From: Vibrio parahaemolyticus | Lineage (GTDB): Bacteria; Pseudomonadota; Gammaproteobacteria; Enterobacterales; Vibrionaceae | DNA: 64,000 bases | NCBI RefSeq assembly: GCF_900460535.1 | Contig: NZ_UHIL01000001.1 | Span: 2,294,001 to 2,358,000 of the forward strand | Reading direction: 5' to 3' | Shown: positions 35,105-46,100 of the stretch, in pieces | Layout: each line of letters begins with the position of its first letter | Position numbering within the stretch: position 1 is the stretch's first letter | Notes under the pieces: model-generated | Told to the model about the DNA's origin: nothing | What the model saw: the letters and a program-made list of their open reading frames with translations, nothing else | Database searches by the model: none | Made by a program: the position numbers and the translations under genes

Positions 35105-35398
35105 TTATGCCTGTTTTTCAATGGCTGGCTTTGAAGTTTTTTCTGCTTCAGCCGGCTCGTACTTTTTCAGTTTCTTTTTAAGACGTCGAACTTGAAGCTG
35201 AGTTTTTAGTTGGATGCTAGCGAAGATAACCCAAGCTACAGCAAAACCAACCACAAATACCACGCCCAATAGCGTTGATAAATGGAATTCTCCTTTCGCT
35301 AGAAGGTAATTAAAGGTCACAAGTTCTTGGTTTTGTGAGCCTAAAGCCAGTGCAACTAAAAAGAGAACTAAAACAGCAACGATTTTTATAATTTTCAT
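35105..35398 (-). CDS. lapA: Lipopolysaccharide assembly protein LapA
   Basis: A 97-residue membrane protein with two helices (about 4-20 and 42-63) and a basic, coiled C-terminal tail (QLKTQLQVRRLKKKLKKYE). It is the DUF1049 family (YciS), co-expressed with lapB. Position directly before lapB confirms the call. Confidence 0.92.
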   Translation of the reverse strand: MKIIKIVAVLVLFLVALALGSQNQELVTFNYLLAKGEFHLSTLLGVVFVVGFAVAWVIFASIQLKTQLQVRRLKKKLKKYEPAEAEKTSKPAIEKQA

Positions 35399-35479
35399 TT
35401 TACATCACCCTTCGAGGAGTAAGTAGGTAAGATTATGCAGGAAAATGCTTCTTCAGACTACGTATATTAGCAATAATCT

Positions 35480-35545
35480 ATACCCAAGTAACCTCAAGAT
35501 GCTGGGTTTGTAGACACACCCTAGAAGTTAAAGTTATTTGGGTAT
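35480..35545. repeat. Imperfect palindromic intergenic repeat (MITE/ERIC-like)
   Basis: Outer arms ATACCCAAGTAAC (35480-35492) and GTTATTTGGGTAT (35533-35545) pair with one mismatch; an inner GGGT/ACCC pair sits near the centre. The 66-bp unit could fold as a long hairpin in RNA. The arm resembles a short interspersed sequence that I recall seeing in other Vibrio genomes; copy number could not be tested here. It lies between lapA and the ihfB terminator. Confidence 0.6.
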
Positions 35546-35595
35546 CACAACTTGCGTATGAAATGACCTAATTGAATTTTCGTAAGCGATATTAC

Positions 35596-35631
35596 AAAAA
35601 AGCGGCATACACAAAAGTATGCCGCTTTTTT
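35596..35631. terminator. ihfB terminator
   Basis: Perfect 15-bp inverted repeat, AAAAAAGCGGCATAC and its complement, with loop ACAAAA. It lies 18 bases beyond the ihfB stop and reads as a terminator in both directions. Confidence 0.92.
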
Positions 35632-35648
35632 AATCCAATAAGAGTGCG

Positions 35649-35930
35649 TTAGCCTAGATTCACACGCTCACGAAGCTCTTTACCAGGTTTGAAATGTGGA
35701 ACGTATTTACCTTCCAATTCCACTTTGTCGCCCGTTTTAGGGTTACGACCGACGCGAGGCTCACGGTAATGAAGAGAAAAACTACCAAAGCCACGGATCT
35801 CGATACGATCACCGCTCTCTAGTGTAGAGGCCATGTGCTCTAAAATATCTTTTACAGCATCCTCTACCTCTTTCGCTGATAAATGTGTTTGCTCAGCGCA
35901 GAGTCTTTCAATCAGTTCAGACTTAGTCAT
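35649..35930 (-). CDS. ihfB: Integration host factor beta subunit
   Basis: A 93-residue DNA-bending protein of the HU/IHF family, the beta half of the IHF heterodimer. The diagnostic beta-arm [21 protein letters not shown] includes the intercalating proline region RNPKTG. GAGGG precedes the ATG. It follows rpsA after a terminator, as in E. coli (rpsA-ihfB). Confidence 0.97.
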   Translation of the reverse strand: MTKSELIERLCAEQTHLSAKEVEDAVKDILEHMASTLESGDRIEIRGFGSFSLHYREPRVGRNPKTGDKVELEGKYVPHFKPGKELRERVNLG

Positions 35931-36092
35931 AGTTGCCCTCTTTGAGTATCTTTATCACTCATTATAGTAAGTAATACTAATTCCAACAAACACTTGCTAA
36001 CAATTCTAGACAAAATTTACGCAAATTGCGTAATGATGAAATGCCTTTTATTAAGATAGTTTACCAGCATTAGTATTACTACTTTGAACATA

Positions 36093-36118
36093 AAAAAGGA
36101 GCCTTGCGGCTCCTTTTT
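36093..36118 (-). terminator. rpsA terminator
   Basis: GGAGCC / GGCTCC stem with loop TTGC, flanked by matching A and T runs, 17 bases beyond the rpsA stop. Confidence 0.9.
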
Positions 36119-36134
36119 AGCTTAAGCGAGTATA

Positions 36135-37805
36135 TTATTCGCCTTTAGCAGCTTTGAAAGCGTCAGCCATTGCATTACCAAAAGCAGCTTCGTCTTGCTT
36201 GTTGATAGATGCCATTGCTTCTTGCTCTTCAGCTTCATCTTTAGCTTTGATAGATAGGTTGATTACGCGGTTCTTACGGTCTACACCTGTGAACTTAGCT
36301 TCAACAACATCACCAGCGCTTAGGATTAGAGAAGCATCTTCTACGCGATCGCGAGATACTTCAGAAGCACGGATGTAACCTTCAACGCCTTCTGCGATTT
36401 CAACAGTAGCACCTTTAGCGTCAACTGCAGTTACAGTAGCGTTAACTAGAGTACCTTTCTTGTTGTCAGCAACGTAAGCATTGAATGGGTCGTTTTCCAT
36501 TTGCTTGATGCCTAGAGAGATACGCTCACGCTCAGCGTCTACTGCTAGAACAACTGCAGAGATCTCGTCGCCTTTCTTGTACTCACGTACAGCTTCTTCG
36601 CCAGCAACATTCCAAGAAATGTCAGATAGGTGAACTAGACCATCGATGCCGCCTTCTAGACCGATGAAGATACCGAAGTCAGTGATTGACTTGATCTTAC
36701 CAGTAACTTTGTCGCCTTTAGCTTGTGCTTCAGCGAATGACTGCCATGGGTTAGCTTTACACTGTTTCAGACCTAGAGAGATACGACGACGTTCTTCGTC
36801 GATTTCAAGAACCATAACCTCAACTTCGTCGCCAACATTAACAACTTTAGAAGGGTGGATGTTCTTGTTAGTCCAATCCATTTCAGAAACGTGTACTAGA
36901 CCTTCAACGCCTTCTTCGATTTCAACGAAGCAGCCGTAGTCAGTTAGGTTAGTTACGCGACCAGTTAGTTTGTGACCTTCTGGGTAACGCTTAGCGATTG
37001 CTACCCATGGATCTTCGCCTAGTTGCTTAAGACCTAGTGATACGCGAGTACGCTCACGATCGAACTTAAGAACTTTAACTTGGATCTCGTCACCAACGTT
37101 AACGATTTCAGATGGGTGCTTAACGCGCTTCCAAGCCATATCTGTGATATGTAGAAGACCGTCAACGCCACCTAGGTCAACGAACGCACCGTAGTCAGTA
37201 AGGTTCTTAACGATACCTTTAACTTCAGAACCTTCTTGTAGAGTTTCTAGAAGCTCGTCACGCTCAACGCTGTTTTCAGATTCGATAACAGCACGACGTG
37301 AAACAACTACGTTGTTACGTTTTTGGTCAAGTTTGATAACTTTGAACTCTAGCTCTTTGTTTTCTAGGTGAGCAGTGTCGCGGATTGGACGTACGTCTAC
37401 TAGAGAGCCAGGAAGGAAAGCACGGATACCGTTTAGTTCAACAGTGAAACCGCCTTTAACTTTACCGTTGATGATACCAACAACAGTTTCAGCTTCTTCG
37501 TAAGCTTTCTCAAGAACGATCCAAGCTTCGTGACGCTTAGCTTTCTCACGAGAAAGTTGAGTTTCACCGAAACCATCTTCAACAGCGTCTAGAGCTACGT
37601 CTACTTCAGCGCCAACTTCAACTTCAAGTTCGCCAGCAGCGTTCTTGAACTGTTCAGCAGGGATAGCAGATTCAGACTTAAGACCAGCGTCAACAAGAAC
37701 GAAACCGTTCTCGATAGCTACTACAGTACCTTTAACGATGCTGCCTTGTTGGAATTCTGTTTCGTTTAGAAACTCTTCAAAGAGTTGAGCAAAAGATTCA
37801 GTCAT
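36135..37805 (-). CDS. rpsA: 30S ribosomal protein S1
   Basis: A 556-residue protein with six S1 RNA-binding domains, e.g. [20 protein letters not shown] (first), [20 protein letters not shown] (third) and [20 protein letters not shown] (fourth). It binds mRNA leaders and is essential for initiating on structured messages. The leader has only a weak GAAG-type ribosome site before the ATG, as expected of the autogenously controlled rpsA leader. Located between cmk and ihfB, as in other gammaproteobacteria. Confidence 0.98.
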   Translation of the reverse strand: MTESFAQLFEEFLNETEFQQGSIVKGTVVAIENGFVLVDAGLKSESAIPAEQFKNAAGELEVEVGAEVDVALDAVEDGFGETQLSREKAKRHEAWIVLEKAYEEAETVVGIINGKVKGGFTVELNGIRAFLPGSLVDVRPIRDTAHLENKELEFKVIKLDQKRNNVVVSRRAVIESENSVERDELLETLQEGSEVKGIVKNLTDYGAFVDLGGVDGLLHITDMAWKRVKHPSEIVNVGDEIQVKVLKFDRERTRVSLGLKQLGEDPWVAIAKRYPEGHKLTGRVTNLTDYGCFVEIEEGVEGLVHVSEMDWTNKNIHPSKVVNVGDEVEVMVLEIDEERRRISLGLKQCKANPWQSFAEAQAKGDKVTGKIKSITDFGIFIGLEGGIDGLVHLSDISWNVAGEEAVREYKKGDEISAVVLAVDAERERISLGIKQMENDPFNAYVADNKKGTLVNATVTAVDAKGATVEIAEGVEGYIRASEVSRDRVEDASLILSAGDVVEAKFTGVDRKNRVINLSIKAKDEAEEQEAMASINKQDEAAFGNAMADAFKAAKGE

Positions 37806-37915
37806 TTATTTAATCTTCAATAAATTAAACGTCCACGGGCATCCTACCTCATGGGGTTATTAAATTCGCCGGTCATCATCCTTGCGACCAACGCTCTTAG
37901 CTTAGTCGAGTATCA

Positions 37916-38596
37916 TTACTCAGCTAGCTTCGATTCGATATATTGTAGTGCCTTTTCTACTACTTCGTCGATAGTCATCGACGTAGAATCTAGCACAAGC
38001 GCATCCTCTGCAGGGCGTAGTGGCGCCACTGGGCGGTTACGATCACGGTCGTCACGCTCTTGGATCTCGCTTAAAAGGTCAGCAAATCTAACATCTAACC
38101 CTTTATCTTGCAACTGTTTAAGGCGTCGATTTGCACGCTCTTCCGCGCTTGCATCAAGGAAAATTTTTGCTTGAGCACTTGGGAATACAACCGTACCCAT
38201 ATCACGACCATCAGCAACAAGGCCAGGAGCGGCTTCAAATGCACGCTGACGGCGCAATAATGCTTCGCGAACGCGTGGTAATGCAGCCACTTTAGACGCA
38301 GCCATACCCGTTTCTTCTTTACGAAGCTCACCTGAGACATCTTCACCTTCTAAGATAACCTTCACTAGGTCACCTTCGGCGATAAATTGGACGTCTAGGT
38401 GTGTCGCTAGCGGGACAAGAGCATCTTCAGACTCAGTATCAACACCGTGGTGAATCGCAGCGAGTGCAAGTACACGATAAATTGCGCCAGAGTCTAAGAG
38501 TTGGAAACCCAACTTTTTCGCCAGCAACATACATAAAGTGCCTTTACCTGCACCACTAGGTCCATCTACGGTTACAACCGGAGTTTGAGAGGACAT
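37916..38596 (-). CDS. cmk: Cytidylate kinase
   Basis: A 226-residue P-loop kinase phosphorylating CMP and dCMP. The P-loop is [17 protein letters not shown], followed by the LDSGAIYR substrate region, [13 protein letters not shown] and [12 protein letters not shown]. The ATG at 38596 has GGAG upstream; a GTG four codons earlier is possible but less likely. cmk-rpsA linkage is widely conserved. Confidence 0.96.
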   Translation of the reverse strand: MSSQTPVVTVDGPSGAGKGTLCMLLAKKLGFQLLDSGAIYRVLALAAIHHGVDTESEDALVPLATHLDVQFIAEGDLVKVILEGEDVSGELRKEETGMAASKVAALPRVREALLRRQRAFEAAPGLVADGRDMGTVVFPSAQAKIFLDASAEERANRRLKQLQDKGLDVRFADLLSEIQERDDRDRNRPVAPLRPAEDALVLDSTSMTIDEVVEKALQYIESKLAE

Positions 38597-38791
38597 GTTC
38601 TTCTCCACCTATAGTTTCTTTTTAGCAATTTGCTCGGTTTTCGAGGCGCGTATTATACGGGTAATCGCCTTCTGGAGCGAGGAAAAATGTAGTGTAAAGC
38701 ATTACACCCAATGCTCACTTGGGTTCATCAGGACACATAAAAATAAGTACTGGATATTGAGTCGTTTGTAGACAAATTAGTTCCAATAAAA

Positions 38792-38817
38792 ATGGCGAGA
38801 GTTTTCACTCTCGCCAT
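38792..38817 (-). terminator. sohB terminator
   Basis: Perfect 10-bp stem (ATGGCGAGAG / CTCTCGCCAT), loop TTTTCA, followed on the minus strand by TTTTATTGG. It lies 27 bases beyond the sohB stop. Confidence 0.85.
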
Positions 38818-38843
38818 GTTGAATGACCGAATTATCTCATTGA

Positions 38844-39905
38844 TTAGACAATTGGTTTTTGACCACGCTCTGCAAGTTTAAGCACAACACTGTCAGCGAC
38901 TTTACTTGCTACACCAGCAAGCTTGTCTGCCAATTTTTTCTTCTGCACGTAATGAACGGCTAACACTGTTTTTTCTTTGCACGCAGCAACAACAAGATCA
39001 TCAGAGGTGCTGATTTCATCCACTAGTCCCAACTCTTTAGCTTGAGTACCAAACCAGTGCTCACCCGTCGCCACTTTTTCCAATTCTAAACTTGGACGAC
39101 GCTCACGGATGAAGTCTTTGAACAATACGTGCGTTTCTTCTAGCTCTTGCTTGAATTTATCACGTGCTTTGTCGGTGTTTTCACCAAACATGGTTAGCGT
39201 GCGTTTGTATTCACCAGCCGTTAACTGCTCGTACTCGATGTCGTGCTTTTTCAGCAGCTTATTGAAGTTTGGAATTTGTGCGATGACACCAATCGAACCC
39301 ACAATCGCAAATGGTGCAGAAACAATTTTGTCTGCTACACAAGCCATCATGTAACCGCCACTTGCTGCTACTTTATCAACCGAGATGGTCAGAGGAAGTC
39401 CGGCAGCTTTGATGCGATCAAGTTGAGAGGAGGCTAAGCCGTAACCATGAACCATACCACCACCAGACTCTAGACGAAGCAATACTTCATCGCCTTCACG
39501 AGCAACAGCCAAAATGGCAGTGATTTCTTCACGTAGAGACGCGACTTCTTTTGCATCGATGCTACCGTTGAAATCAAGAACAAACAGGTGTGGTTCGCGT
39601 TTGCTGTCTAGCGCCCCCTCTTTGCTCGCTTGTTTGATTTCTTTCTCGCGAGATTTGTTCTTCTCTTTTTCTTCTTTCTTCACCGCTTTGTCACGAGCTT
39701 TGATAAAAGCATCGTCATGCAAATAGTGCTCAAGTTGCTCGATAGATTGCTTGTGCTGTTCAGAAAGATTCGTTACTTCGAGTTCGCCTTTTGCAGCGCC
39801 CGATTTACTACCAACCGATTTAACAAGGATGAGAATGACAATGATCGCAGCAACAACTGTCACAATCTTGGCCAAGAATAAGCCGTAATCTAATAAAAAT
39901 TCCAA
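38844..39905 (-). CDS. sohB: Inner-membrane serine peptidase SohB (S49 family)
   Basis: A 353-residue protease with a membrane helix near the N-terminus (KIVTVVAAIIVILILVKSVG), a charged linker, and the S49 catalytic core (RLESGGGMVHGYGLASSQL; DKVAASGGYMMACVADKIV, where SGG holds the nucleophile and a lysine follows). It starts at TTG (39905) with AAGGAG 7-8 bases upstream, and the N-terminus aligns with E. coli SohB. Single-gene transcript divergent from yciK. Confidence 0.94.
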   Translation of the reverse strand: MEFLLDYGLFLAKIVTVVAAIIVILILVKSVGSKSGAAKGELEVTNLSEQHKQSIEQLEHYLHDDAFIKARDKAVKKEEKEKNKSREKEIKQASKEGALDSKREPHLFVLDFNGSIDAKEVASLREEITAILAVAREGDEVLLRLESGGGMVHGYGLASSQLDRIKAAGLPLTISVDKVAASGGYMMACVADKIVSAPFAIVGSIGVIAQIPNFNKLLKKHDIEYEQLTAGEYKRTLTMFGENTDKARDKFKQELEETHVLFKDFIRERRPSLELEKVATGEHWFGTQAKELGLVDEISTSDDLVVAACKEKTVLAVHYVQKKKLADKLAGVASKVADSVVLKLAERGQKPIV

Positions 39906-40160
39906 TGAGAGCTCCTTTATCTCATTCCAGCGAATACGTCGCTATGCTACACCGATAAATCAGAGAGAAGGCAACGTGGTTTGTAACCACTTGTTCTGAT
40001 TGATAGCATACCTAACGAAAGTTCTGGAATTGGTATAACACATGAATTGGTGTATTGTAACCAACTTGTCACGATTACCAAGATTTTCCATTGAGAGACA
40101 GGCGTATTTTAGCGCTAACCCACTACATGGACCCTCTTACAATAATAAGGATTAAATACC

Positions 40161-40907
40161 GTGAACTACTCCGTTTCAAAAGATGCCCTAAAAGGTAAAG
40201 TCATTCTTGTTACTGGTGCCGGTAATGGCATTGGCCGCCAAGCGGCGCTTTCTTACGCCAAGCACGGTGCGACTGTGATTCTATTGGGCCGAAACGTTAA
40301 GAATCTTGAATCCATCTACGACGAAATTGAAGCCGCAGGTTACCCACAAGCCGCGATCATCCCTCTCGATTTAAAAGGCGCGACCAAGCAAAACTACATT
40401 GATATGGCGGAAACCATTGAAGGTCAATTTGGTCAACTAGATGGTTTATTACACAATGCTGGTGTTCTTAGCGCATTATGTCCGTTCGAGCAGATCAATG
40501 AAGAGGACTTCGATGACATCATGCAGATTAACGTAAAAGCCGAGGTGCTGATGACTCAAGCGCTACTGCCTGTCATGCGTAAATCTGAAGCAGGTCGCAT
40601 TATCTTTACCTCTTCTACCGTTGGCCATTCTGGCCGTGCTTTTTGGGGTCCATATGCGATATCTAAGTTCGCAGTAGAAGGTATGATGCAAGTATTGGCG
40701 GACGAGTTGAGTGACACGCCAATGCGCGTTAACGCAATTAACCCTGGCGCGACTCGAACTCGCATGCGTGAGAAAGCGTACCCAGGTGAAGACGCGAACA
40801 CGCTGAAAACACCGCTAGACATTATGCCGCTGTATCTGCATTTGATGGATCCTGCGATGACAGACATACACGGCCAGTGTATTGACGCCCAACCTAAGCG
40901 TAAGTAA
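40161..40907 (+). CDS. yciK: Short-chain dehydrogenase YciK
   Basis: A 248-residue SDR oxidoreductase. The NAD(P) loop is VTGAGNGIGRQAALSYAKHG, the structural motif HNAGVL, and the catalytic set FTSSTVGHSG with YAISKFAVEG (Tyr-x3-Lys). Start is GTG at 40161 with AAGG upstream. The C-terminal DAQPKRK matches the E. coli YciK end pattern. The physiological substrate is unknown. A terminator follows. Confidence 0.92.
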   Translation: MNYSVSKDALKGKVILVTGAGNGIGRQAALSYAKHGATVILLGRNVKNLESIYDEIEAAGYPQAAIIPLDLKGATKQNYIDMAETIEGQFGQLDGLLHNAGVLSALCPFEQINEEDFDDIMQINVKAEVLMTQALLPVMRKSEAGRIIFTSSTVGHSGRAFWGPYAISKFAVEGMMQVLADELSDTPMRVNAINPGATRTRMREKAYPGEDANTLKTPLDIMPLYLHLMDPAMTDIHGQCIDAQPKRK

Positions 40908-40936
40908 TACATTATCACAACCTCACATAATCGATT

Positions 40937-40962
40937 AAAAAGGCAGCAAACGCTGCCTTTTT
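40937..40962 (+). terminator. yciK terminator
   Basis: GGCAGC / GCTGCC stem with loop AAAC, extended by A:T pairs and a T-run, 30 bases after the stop. Confidence 0.9.
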
Positions 40963-41011
40963 TCATTTTCTCACTGACAAAAATCTTGCGTGTTTTCATC
41001 ACAGAAATATA

Positions 41012-41027
41012 CTGTATATATATACAG
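41012..41027. promoter_or_regulatory. LexA (SOS) box of imuABC
   Basis: CTGTATATATATACAG is a perfect match to the CTGT-(AT)4-ACAG LexA consensus. It ends 11 bases before the imuA ATG, so bound LexA would cover the promoter and the translation start region. It predicts damage-induced expression of all three downstream genes. Confidence 0.95.
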
Positions 41028-41038
41028 GTATTTTATTT

Positions 41039-41731
41039 ATGCAAGACATCATACAACACTTAAAAAGCCAGCATCTTGTTTGGCAGGCCAATTTAACAAA
41101 AGCGGACGACCATCAATTCCTAAGCAGCTCCGGTTTTGCTGAGCTAGATGAATTGCTTGGTGGCGGCTTTCCTTCTCACGGTGTGGTAGAGATGGAATCC
41201 GTAGGCAGTATTGGTGAACTACGTTTACTCGCTCCATATCTAAAAGCGTCTCTTTCGAGAGGGGTAACCGCATTCATCCAGCCTCCAGCGTTAATGAATT
41301 CGCTGTTTCTACACAATATTGGCTTAGATATAAATCAAGTTTGGATCGTAAATCCTACACATCATCGAGATGCTTTGTGGGCCGCAGAACAGTGTCTGAA
41401 AAGTGGTGTTTGTGCCAACGTATTGCTATGGCAAGACGAACTAGAAATCCACCAAGTAAAACGCTTACAGGTTGCCAGTGAACAAGGCGCTTGTCCGCTT
41501 TTTATGCTCAAACCGAGCATGGCAAATCGCTTGTCCCTACCTGTGTCATTGAGCTTAAAGCTGCAAGGTCATGAACAGGGCGTAAATGTGGAAGTATTGA
41601 AACGCAAAGGGGGCTGGAACAAAGGCAGTATCAATATCGACTTTCAACATGATTACCCGCAGTTGGTGATGCCAGTGATGACTCATATCCCATCGACTGT
41701 GGTGAACTTCCCATTGGCGAATCAAGGATAA
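41039..41731 (+). CDS. imuA: Mutasome accessory protein ImuA
   Basis: A 230-residue RecA/SulA-like protein. Its N-terminal part resembles RecA-fold folding (SSGFAELDELLGGGFPSHGVVE, where RecA has a Walker loop, here not canonical). ImuA acts with ImuB and DnaE2 in error-prone bypass of DNA lesions. It is first in a tight SOS operon with imuB 4 bases later. The ATG is immediately behind the LexA box. Confidence 0.92.
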   Translation: MQDIIQHLKSQHLVWQANLTKADDHQFLSSSGFAELDELLGGGFPSHGVVEMESVGSIGELRLLAPYLKASLSRGVTAFIQPPALMNSLFLHNIGLDINQVWIVNPTHHRDALWAAEQCLKSGVCANVLLWQDELEIHQVKRLQVASEQGACPLFMLKPSMANRLSLPVSLSLKLQGHEQGVNVEVLKRKGGWNKGSINIDFQHDYPQLVMPVMTHIPSTVVNFPLANQG

Positions 41732-41735
41732 TCAC

Positions 41736-43139
41736 ATGGTTTTGTGGATCTACTTGCACTTCCCTCACCTACAGTTGGATGCGCTGTTTGGCAACAACCA
41801 AGAGCACCCGGTCGTCATTGTCGAAAGTCAACGCTGCCGGATTATTCAATACAACGAGACGGCCAAGCAGCAAGGCATTAAGCCAAATATGGGCTTAGGC
41901 AGTGCTGCGTCTTTGTGTCATGACTTGCAAGTGCATCCTTACCACCCACAAACGGAGTGGAATAAGTTGCAAGAGGTGGCTCAATGGATGTATTTGGTCA
42001 CTTCTGATGTCGTATTGATACCAAACCAAGGTATTTTGCTGCGTGCGACGCCAATGCTTAATCTCTATGAAGGATTACAAAACTATTGGAATAAAATCCG
42101 AACTCATTTAGATGAACTAAAATTGAGCTTTCAGTTTGGTTGTGGCTTCTCACCTTTTTCCGCTAAATTGATGGCGTTATCTGGTGCGAATGTGCTTAGC
42201 GAAGATAAAACTTCTATCCAAAAAGCTTTATTTCCGTTGCCATTAACCCTAACCGATTTATCGCCCTCCAATGTTGAAAAACTCCAACGAGTGGGCGTAA
42301 CAACGCTGCAAGGGTTACTGGAATTGCCATTGCAAGACATCGCTCGCCGTTTTGATATTGATTTAGTCAACTACGTCGGACGCCTTACTGGTCAGTTCAA
42401 ACACCCTGTCGACTTTTACCATCCAACCGAATCGTTCCAAGTGTATTTGGAGTTACTGTTTGAGATCGAAAATGTTCAGTGGATTGAAAAACCGTTAGCA
42501 AAGCTCCTTCGCCAACTCGAAACCTTTCTAAAATTGCGAGACAAAGTCGCCTTTGAACTTCGCTTAACGCTCCATCAACGCGATAAACACGAGCAGCATC
42601 TTCAACTCACCTCTGCTCAAGGCGATTATCTATGCCATCGCTGGCAACAACTGGCGAGTTTGAGCTTAGAGTCGCTCACGCTTAATGGAGCGGTGGTCGG
42701 TTTGACACTAAAAGTTGTTCGTCAGGGTGAGCCTTTAAGTGCTGCGCGAGATCTTTTTTCTGGGCCAAAAGGACAGATGAATGCGTTAGAACTGCTCTCT
42801 TTACTCCAAGCTAAACTTGGGAAAAGTGCAGTGCTCAAACCAGATATTGCCTGCGACCCAAGACCGGAGAAAGCCAGCCAATACCGACTAGCCGATGAGC
42901 CAGACGTACCCACTCATAGCATCCCAGATTTGCTGCGCCCAGCAATGCAACTGCCTATCCCAATTGCTCTGCAAGAACAAGTATCGCTGGTGCATGGGCC
43001 AGAACGAATCGTATCCGGATGGTGGGATGGCGACGAAATTATGCGCGATTACTACATTGCTCATACCAAGCAAGGTCGCTGGTTATGGGTATTTCGCGAT
43101 CAACATAAACATTGGTTTCTTCATGGCTATTTTTGCTAA
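41736..43139 (+). CDS. imuB: Y-family polymerase-like mutasome protein ImuB
   Basis: A 467-residue Y-family protein (WIYLHFPHLQLDALFGNNQE at the N-terminus; little-finger-type domain in the middle; extended C-terminus). ImuB proteins lack the polymerase acidic residues and act as a hub contacting the beta clamp, ImuA and DnaE2. The usual catalytic D and DE motifs are not visible here, which agrees. It lies between imuA (4 bases) and dnaE2 (6 bases). Confidence 0.93.
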   Translation: MVLWIYLHFPHLQLDALFGNNQEHPVVIVESQRCRIIQYNETAKQQGIKPNMGLGSAASLCHDLQVHPYHPQTEWNKLQEVAQWMYLVTSDVVLIPNQGILLRATPMLNLYEGLQNYWNKIRTHLDELKLSFQFGCGFSPFSAKLMALSGANVLSEDKTSIQKALFPLPLTLTDLSPSNVEKLQRVGVTTLQGLLELPLQDIARRFDIDLVNYVGRLTGQFKHPVDFYHPTESFQVYLELLFEIENVQWIEKPLAKLLRQLETFLKLRDKVAFELRLTLHQRDKHEQHLQLTSAQGDYLCHRWQQLASLSLESLTLNGAVVGLTLKVVRQGEPLSAARDLFSGPKGQMNALELLSLLQAKLGKSAVLKPDIACDPRPEKASQYRLADEPDVPTHSIPDLLRPAMQLPIPIALQEQVSLVHGPERIVSGWWDGDEIMRDYYIAHTKQGRWLWVFRDQHKHWFLHGYFC

Positions 43140-43145
43140 GTTGTT

Positions 43146-46100
43146 ATGAGTTACGCAGAATTATTTTGTCAGTCTAATTTCTCTTTCCTCACTGGCGCTT
43201 CTCATGCAGAAGAGCTTGTGTTGCAAGCGGCTTTTTATCGCTACCATGCCATCGCGATTACTGATGAGTGCTCGGTCGCTAGCGTGGTCAAAGCCCATGC
43301 AACGATTGAGCAGCATAAACTTGATATCAAACAGATCGTCGGCAGTATGTTCTGGCTCAACGAAGAGTGCCAAATAGTCCTACTTTGCCCCTGCCGTAAA
43401 GCTTATGCTGAGATGTGCCGTATCATCACTAACGCGAGACGACGCAGCGAAAAAGGCAGCTATCAGCTTTCTGAGTGGGATCTGATGTCGATTCGTCACT
43501 GCTTAGTATTGTGGCTTCCTACCCACCAAGCGAGTGACCATTACTGGGGGCGCTGGCTCAATCAACACCATAACAATCGACTATGGGTTGCGATTCAACG
43601 TCATCTTGGTGGCGACGATGATGCCTACACAAATCACTGCGAGAAGCTAGCTCACGAATTGCAACTGCCTATTACAGCTTGTGGCGGCGTACTCATGCAC
43701 ACGGCTGAGCGCCTGCCTTTACAACATATACTCACCGCCATTAAGCATGGTTGCAGTGTTGATAAGCTGGGCTTTGAACGTCTTTCTAATGCTGAACGCG
43801 CATTACGACCACTGAATAAGTTGGTTCGTATCTACAAACCAGAGTGGCTAGAGGAAAGTAAGTACATCGCGGATTTGTGCGAATTCAAATTGTCTGATCT
43901 GAAATACGAATACCCTACAGAACTGATTCCTAATGGCTATACACCAAATTCTTACTTACGAATGTTGGTGGAACAAGGTAAAGAGCGTCGCTTTCCTGAA
44001 GGCGTGCCGGAGGACATCAACCAAACCATCGAAAACGAACTGAGGTTGATAGAAGACCTCAAGTACCATTATTACTTTTTAACCATTCATGACATCGTCA
44101 TGTTTGCTAAACAGCAAGGCATTCTTTATCAAGGCCGAGGATCAGCGGCGAATTCCGTCGTGTGTTACTGCTTAGAAATCACCGCCGTCGATCCAAGACA
44201 AATCTCTGTCTTGTTCGAACGATTTATCAGTAAAGAACGTAAAGAGCCACCAGATATCGACGTTGACTTCGAACACGAGCGCCGTGAAGAAGTCATTCAA
44301 TACATTTATAAAAAATACGGACGTGAACGTGCCGCTCTTGCCGCAACAGTGATCAGTTATCGCTTCAAAAGTGCGGTACGTGAGGTCGGAAAAGCGTTAG
44401 GTATTGAAGAGACCCAATTGGATTTTTTCATCAAAAATGTTAACCGCCGAGATCGTAGCCAAGGTTGGCAAGCACAAATTATTGAGCTTGGTTTGCAACC
44501 AGAATCGCTAAAAGGTCAGCAGTTTATCCAACTGGTGAATGAGATCATTGGTTTTCCTCGTCATCTTTCTCAGCATGTCGGCGGCTTCGTGATTTCATCT
44601 GGTCCATTATATGAATTGGTGCCCGTTGAAAATGCAGCAATGGAAGATCGAACTATCATTCAATGGGATAAGGACGATCTCGAAAGCTTAGAGCTTCTGA
44701 AAGTCGATGTATTGGCGCTCGGGATGCTCAATGCTATCCGTAAATGCTTTCAATTAATTGAGAAACACCATCAGCGATCACTTTCAATTGCTGAGATCAC
44801 TCGCCGACAAGATGATCCTCATGTGTATCGCATGCTCCAAAAGGCAGACACCGTTGGCGTTTTTCAAATCGAATCTCGCGCGCAAATGAGCATGCTGCCT
44901 CGCTTAAAACCAGCTTGTTATTACGACTTAGTTATTCAAATCGCGATCGTACGTCCAGGGCCGATTCAAGGCGACATGGTTCACCCGTTTTTGAAAAGGC
45001 GCAACGGCGAAGAGCCTGTCAGCTATCCATCAGAAGCAGTGAAAAGCGTTTTAGAAAGAACCATGGGCGTGCCTATATTCCAAGAACAAGTCATCAAACT
45101 TGCCATGGTCGCTGCGGGGTTTAGTGGTGGCGAGGCTGATCAACTTCGTCGAGCCATGGCGTCATGGAAAAAGAATGGTGATTTAGCCAAGTTTAAGCCT
45201 AAGCTGCTCAATGGCATGCAAGAGCGGGGTTACGACTTAGCATTTGCGGAGCGCATTTTTGAACAAATTTGTGGCTTTGGTGAATACGGATTTCCAGAAA
45301 GTCATTCAGCGTCTTTCGCCGTTTTGGCGTATTGCTCGGCATGGCTAAAATACTACTATCCTGCAGAGTTTTATACGGCACTGTTAAACAGCCAACCAAT
45401 GGGGTTTTACAGCCCTTCTCAATTGGTGCAAGACGCTCGTCGTCACGGCGTCGAAGTTCTGCCTATCTGTGTCAATCATTCCTATTACCAGCATCATTTG
45501 ATTCAACGCCCCAATGGCCGACTTGGCGTGCAACTTGGCTTTCGATTGGTAAAAGGCTTTAATGAGGAAGGCGCGACTCGCTTAGTCGAACGACGACCAA
45601 AAACGGGCTATCACTCAATACAAGAGGTCAAACAAATCTTGAGAAGTCGTCGTGATATCGAATTATTAGCTTCTGCAAATGCCTTTCAGATCTTATCGGG
45701 TAACCGTTATAACGCACGTTGGGCAGCGATGGATTCACTGTCCGATTTGCCTTTGTTTCATCATATCGAAGAGCCAAGCGTTAGCTATCAAGCACAGCCA
45801 TCTGAATATGAAAGCCTTATTGAAGACTATGCCAGTACAGGTCTTTCGCTGAACCGGCACCCAATTACTCTGCTAGAAGAAGCGGGGATACTTCCTCGCT
45901 TTACGCGTATGAAACAATTGGTTGATAAAGAGCATAAGTCGCTTGTGACTGTGGCAGGTGTCGTCACCGGAAGGCAGTCCCCAGGCACTGCAGCAGGCGT
46001 TACATTTTTCACCTTAGAAGATGACACTGGCAACATTAACGTTGTGGTATGGAGCGCGACGGCAAGAGCGCAAAAGCAAGCTTACCTCACCTCAAAAATA

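Noticed and set aside
36154..36939. Plus-strand ORFs opposite rpsA
   Set aside because: Serine-rich shadow frames opposite a strongly codon-biased gene; no ribosome site or family.
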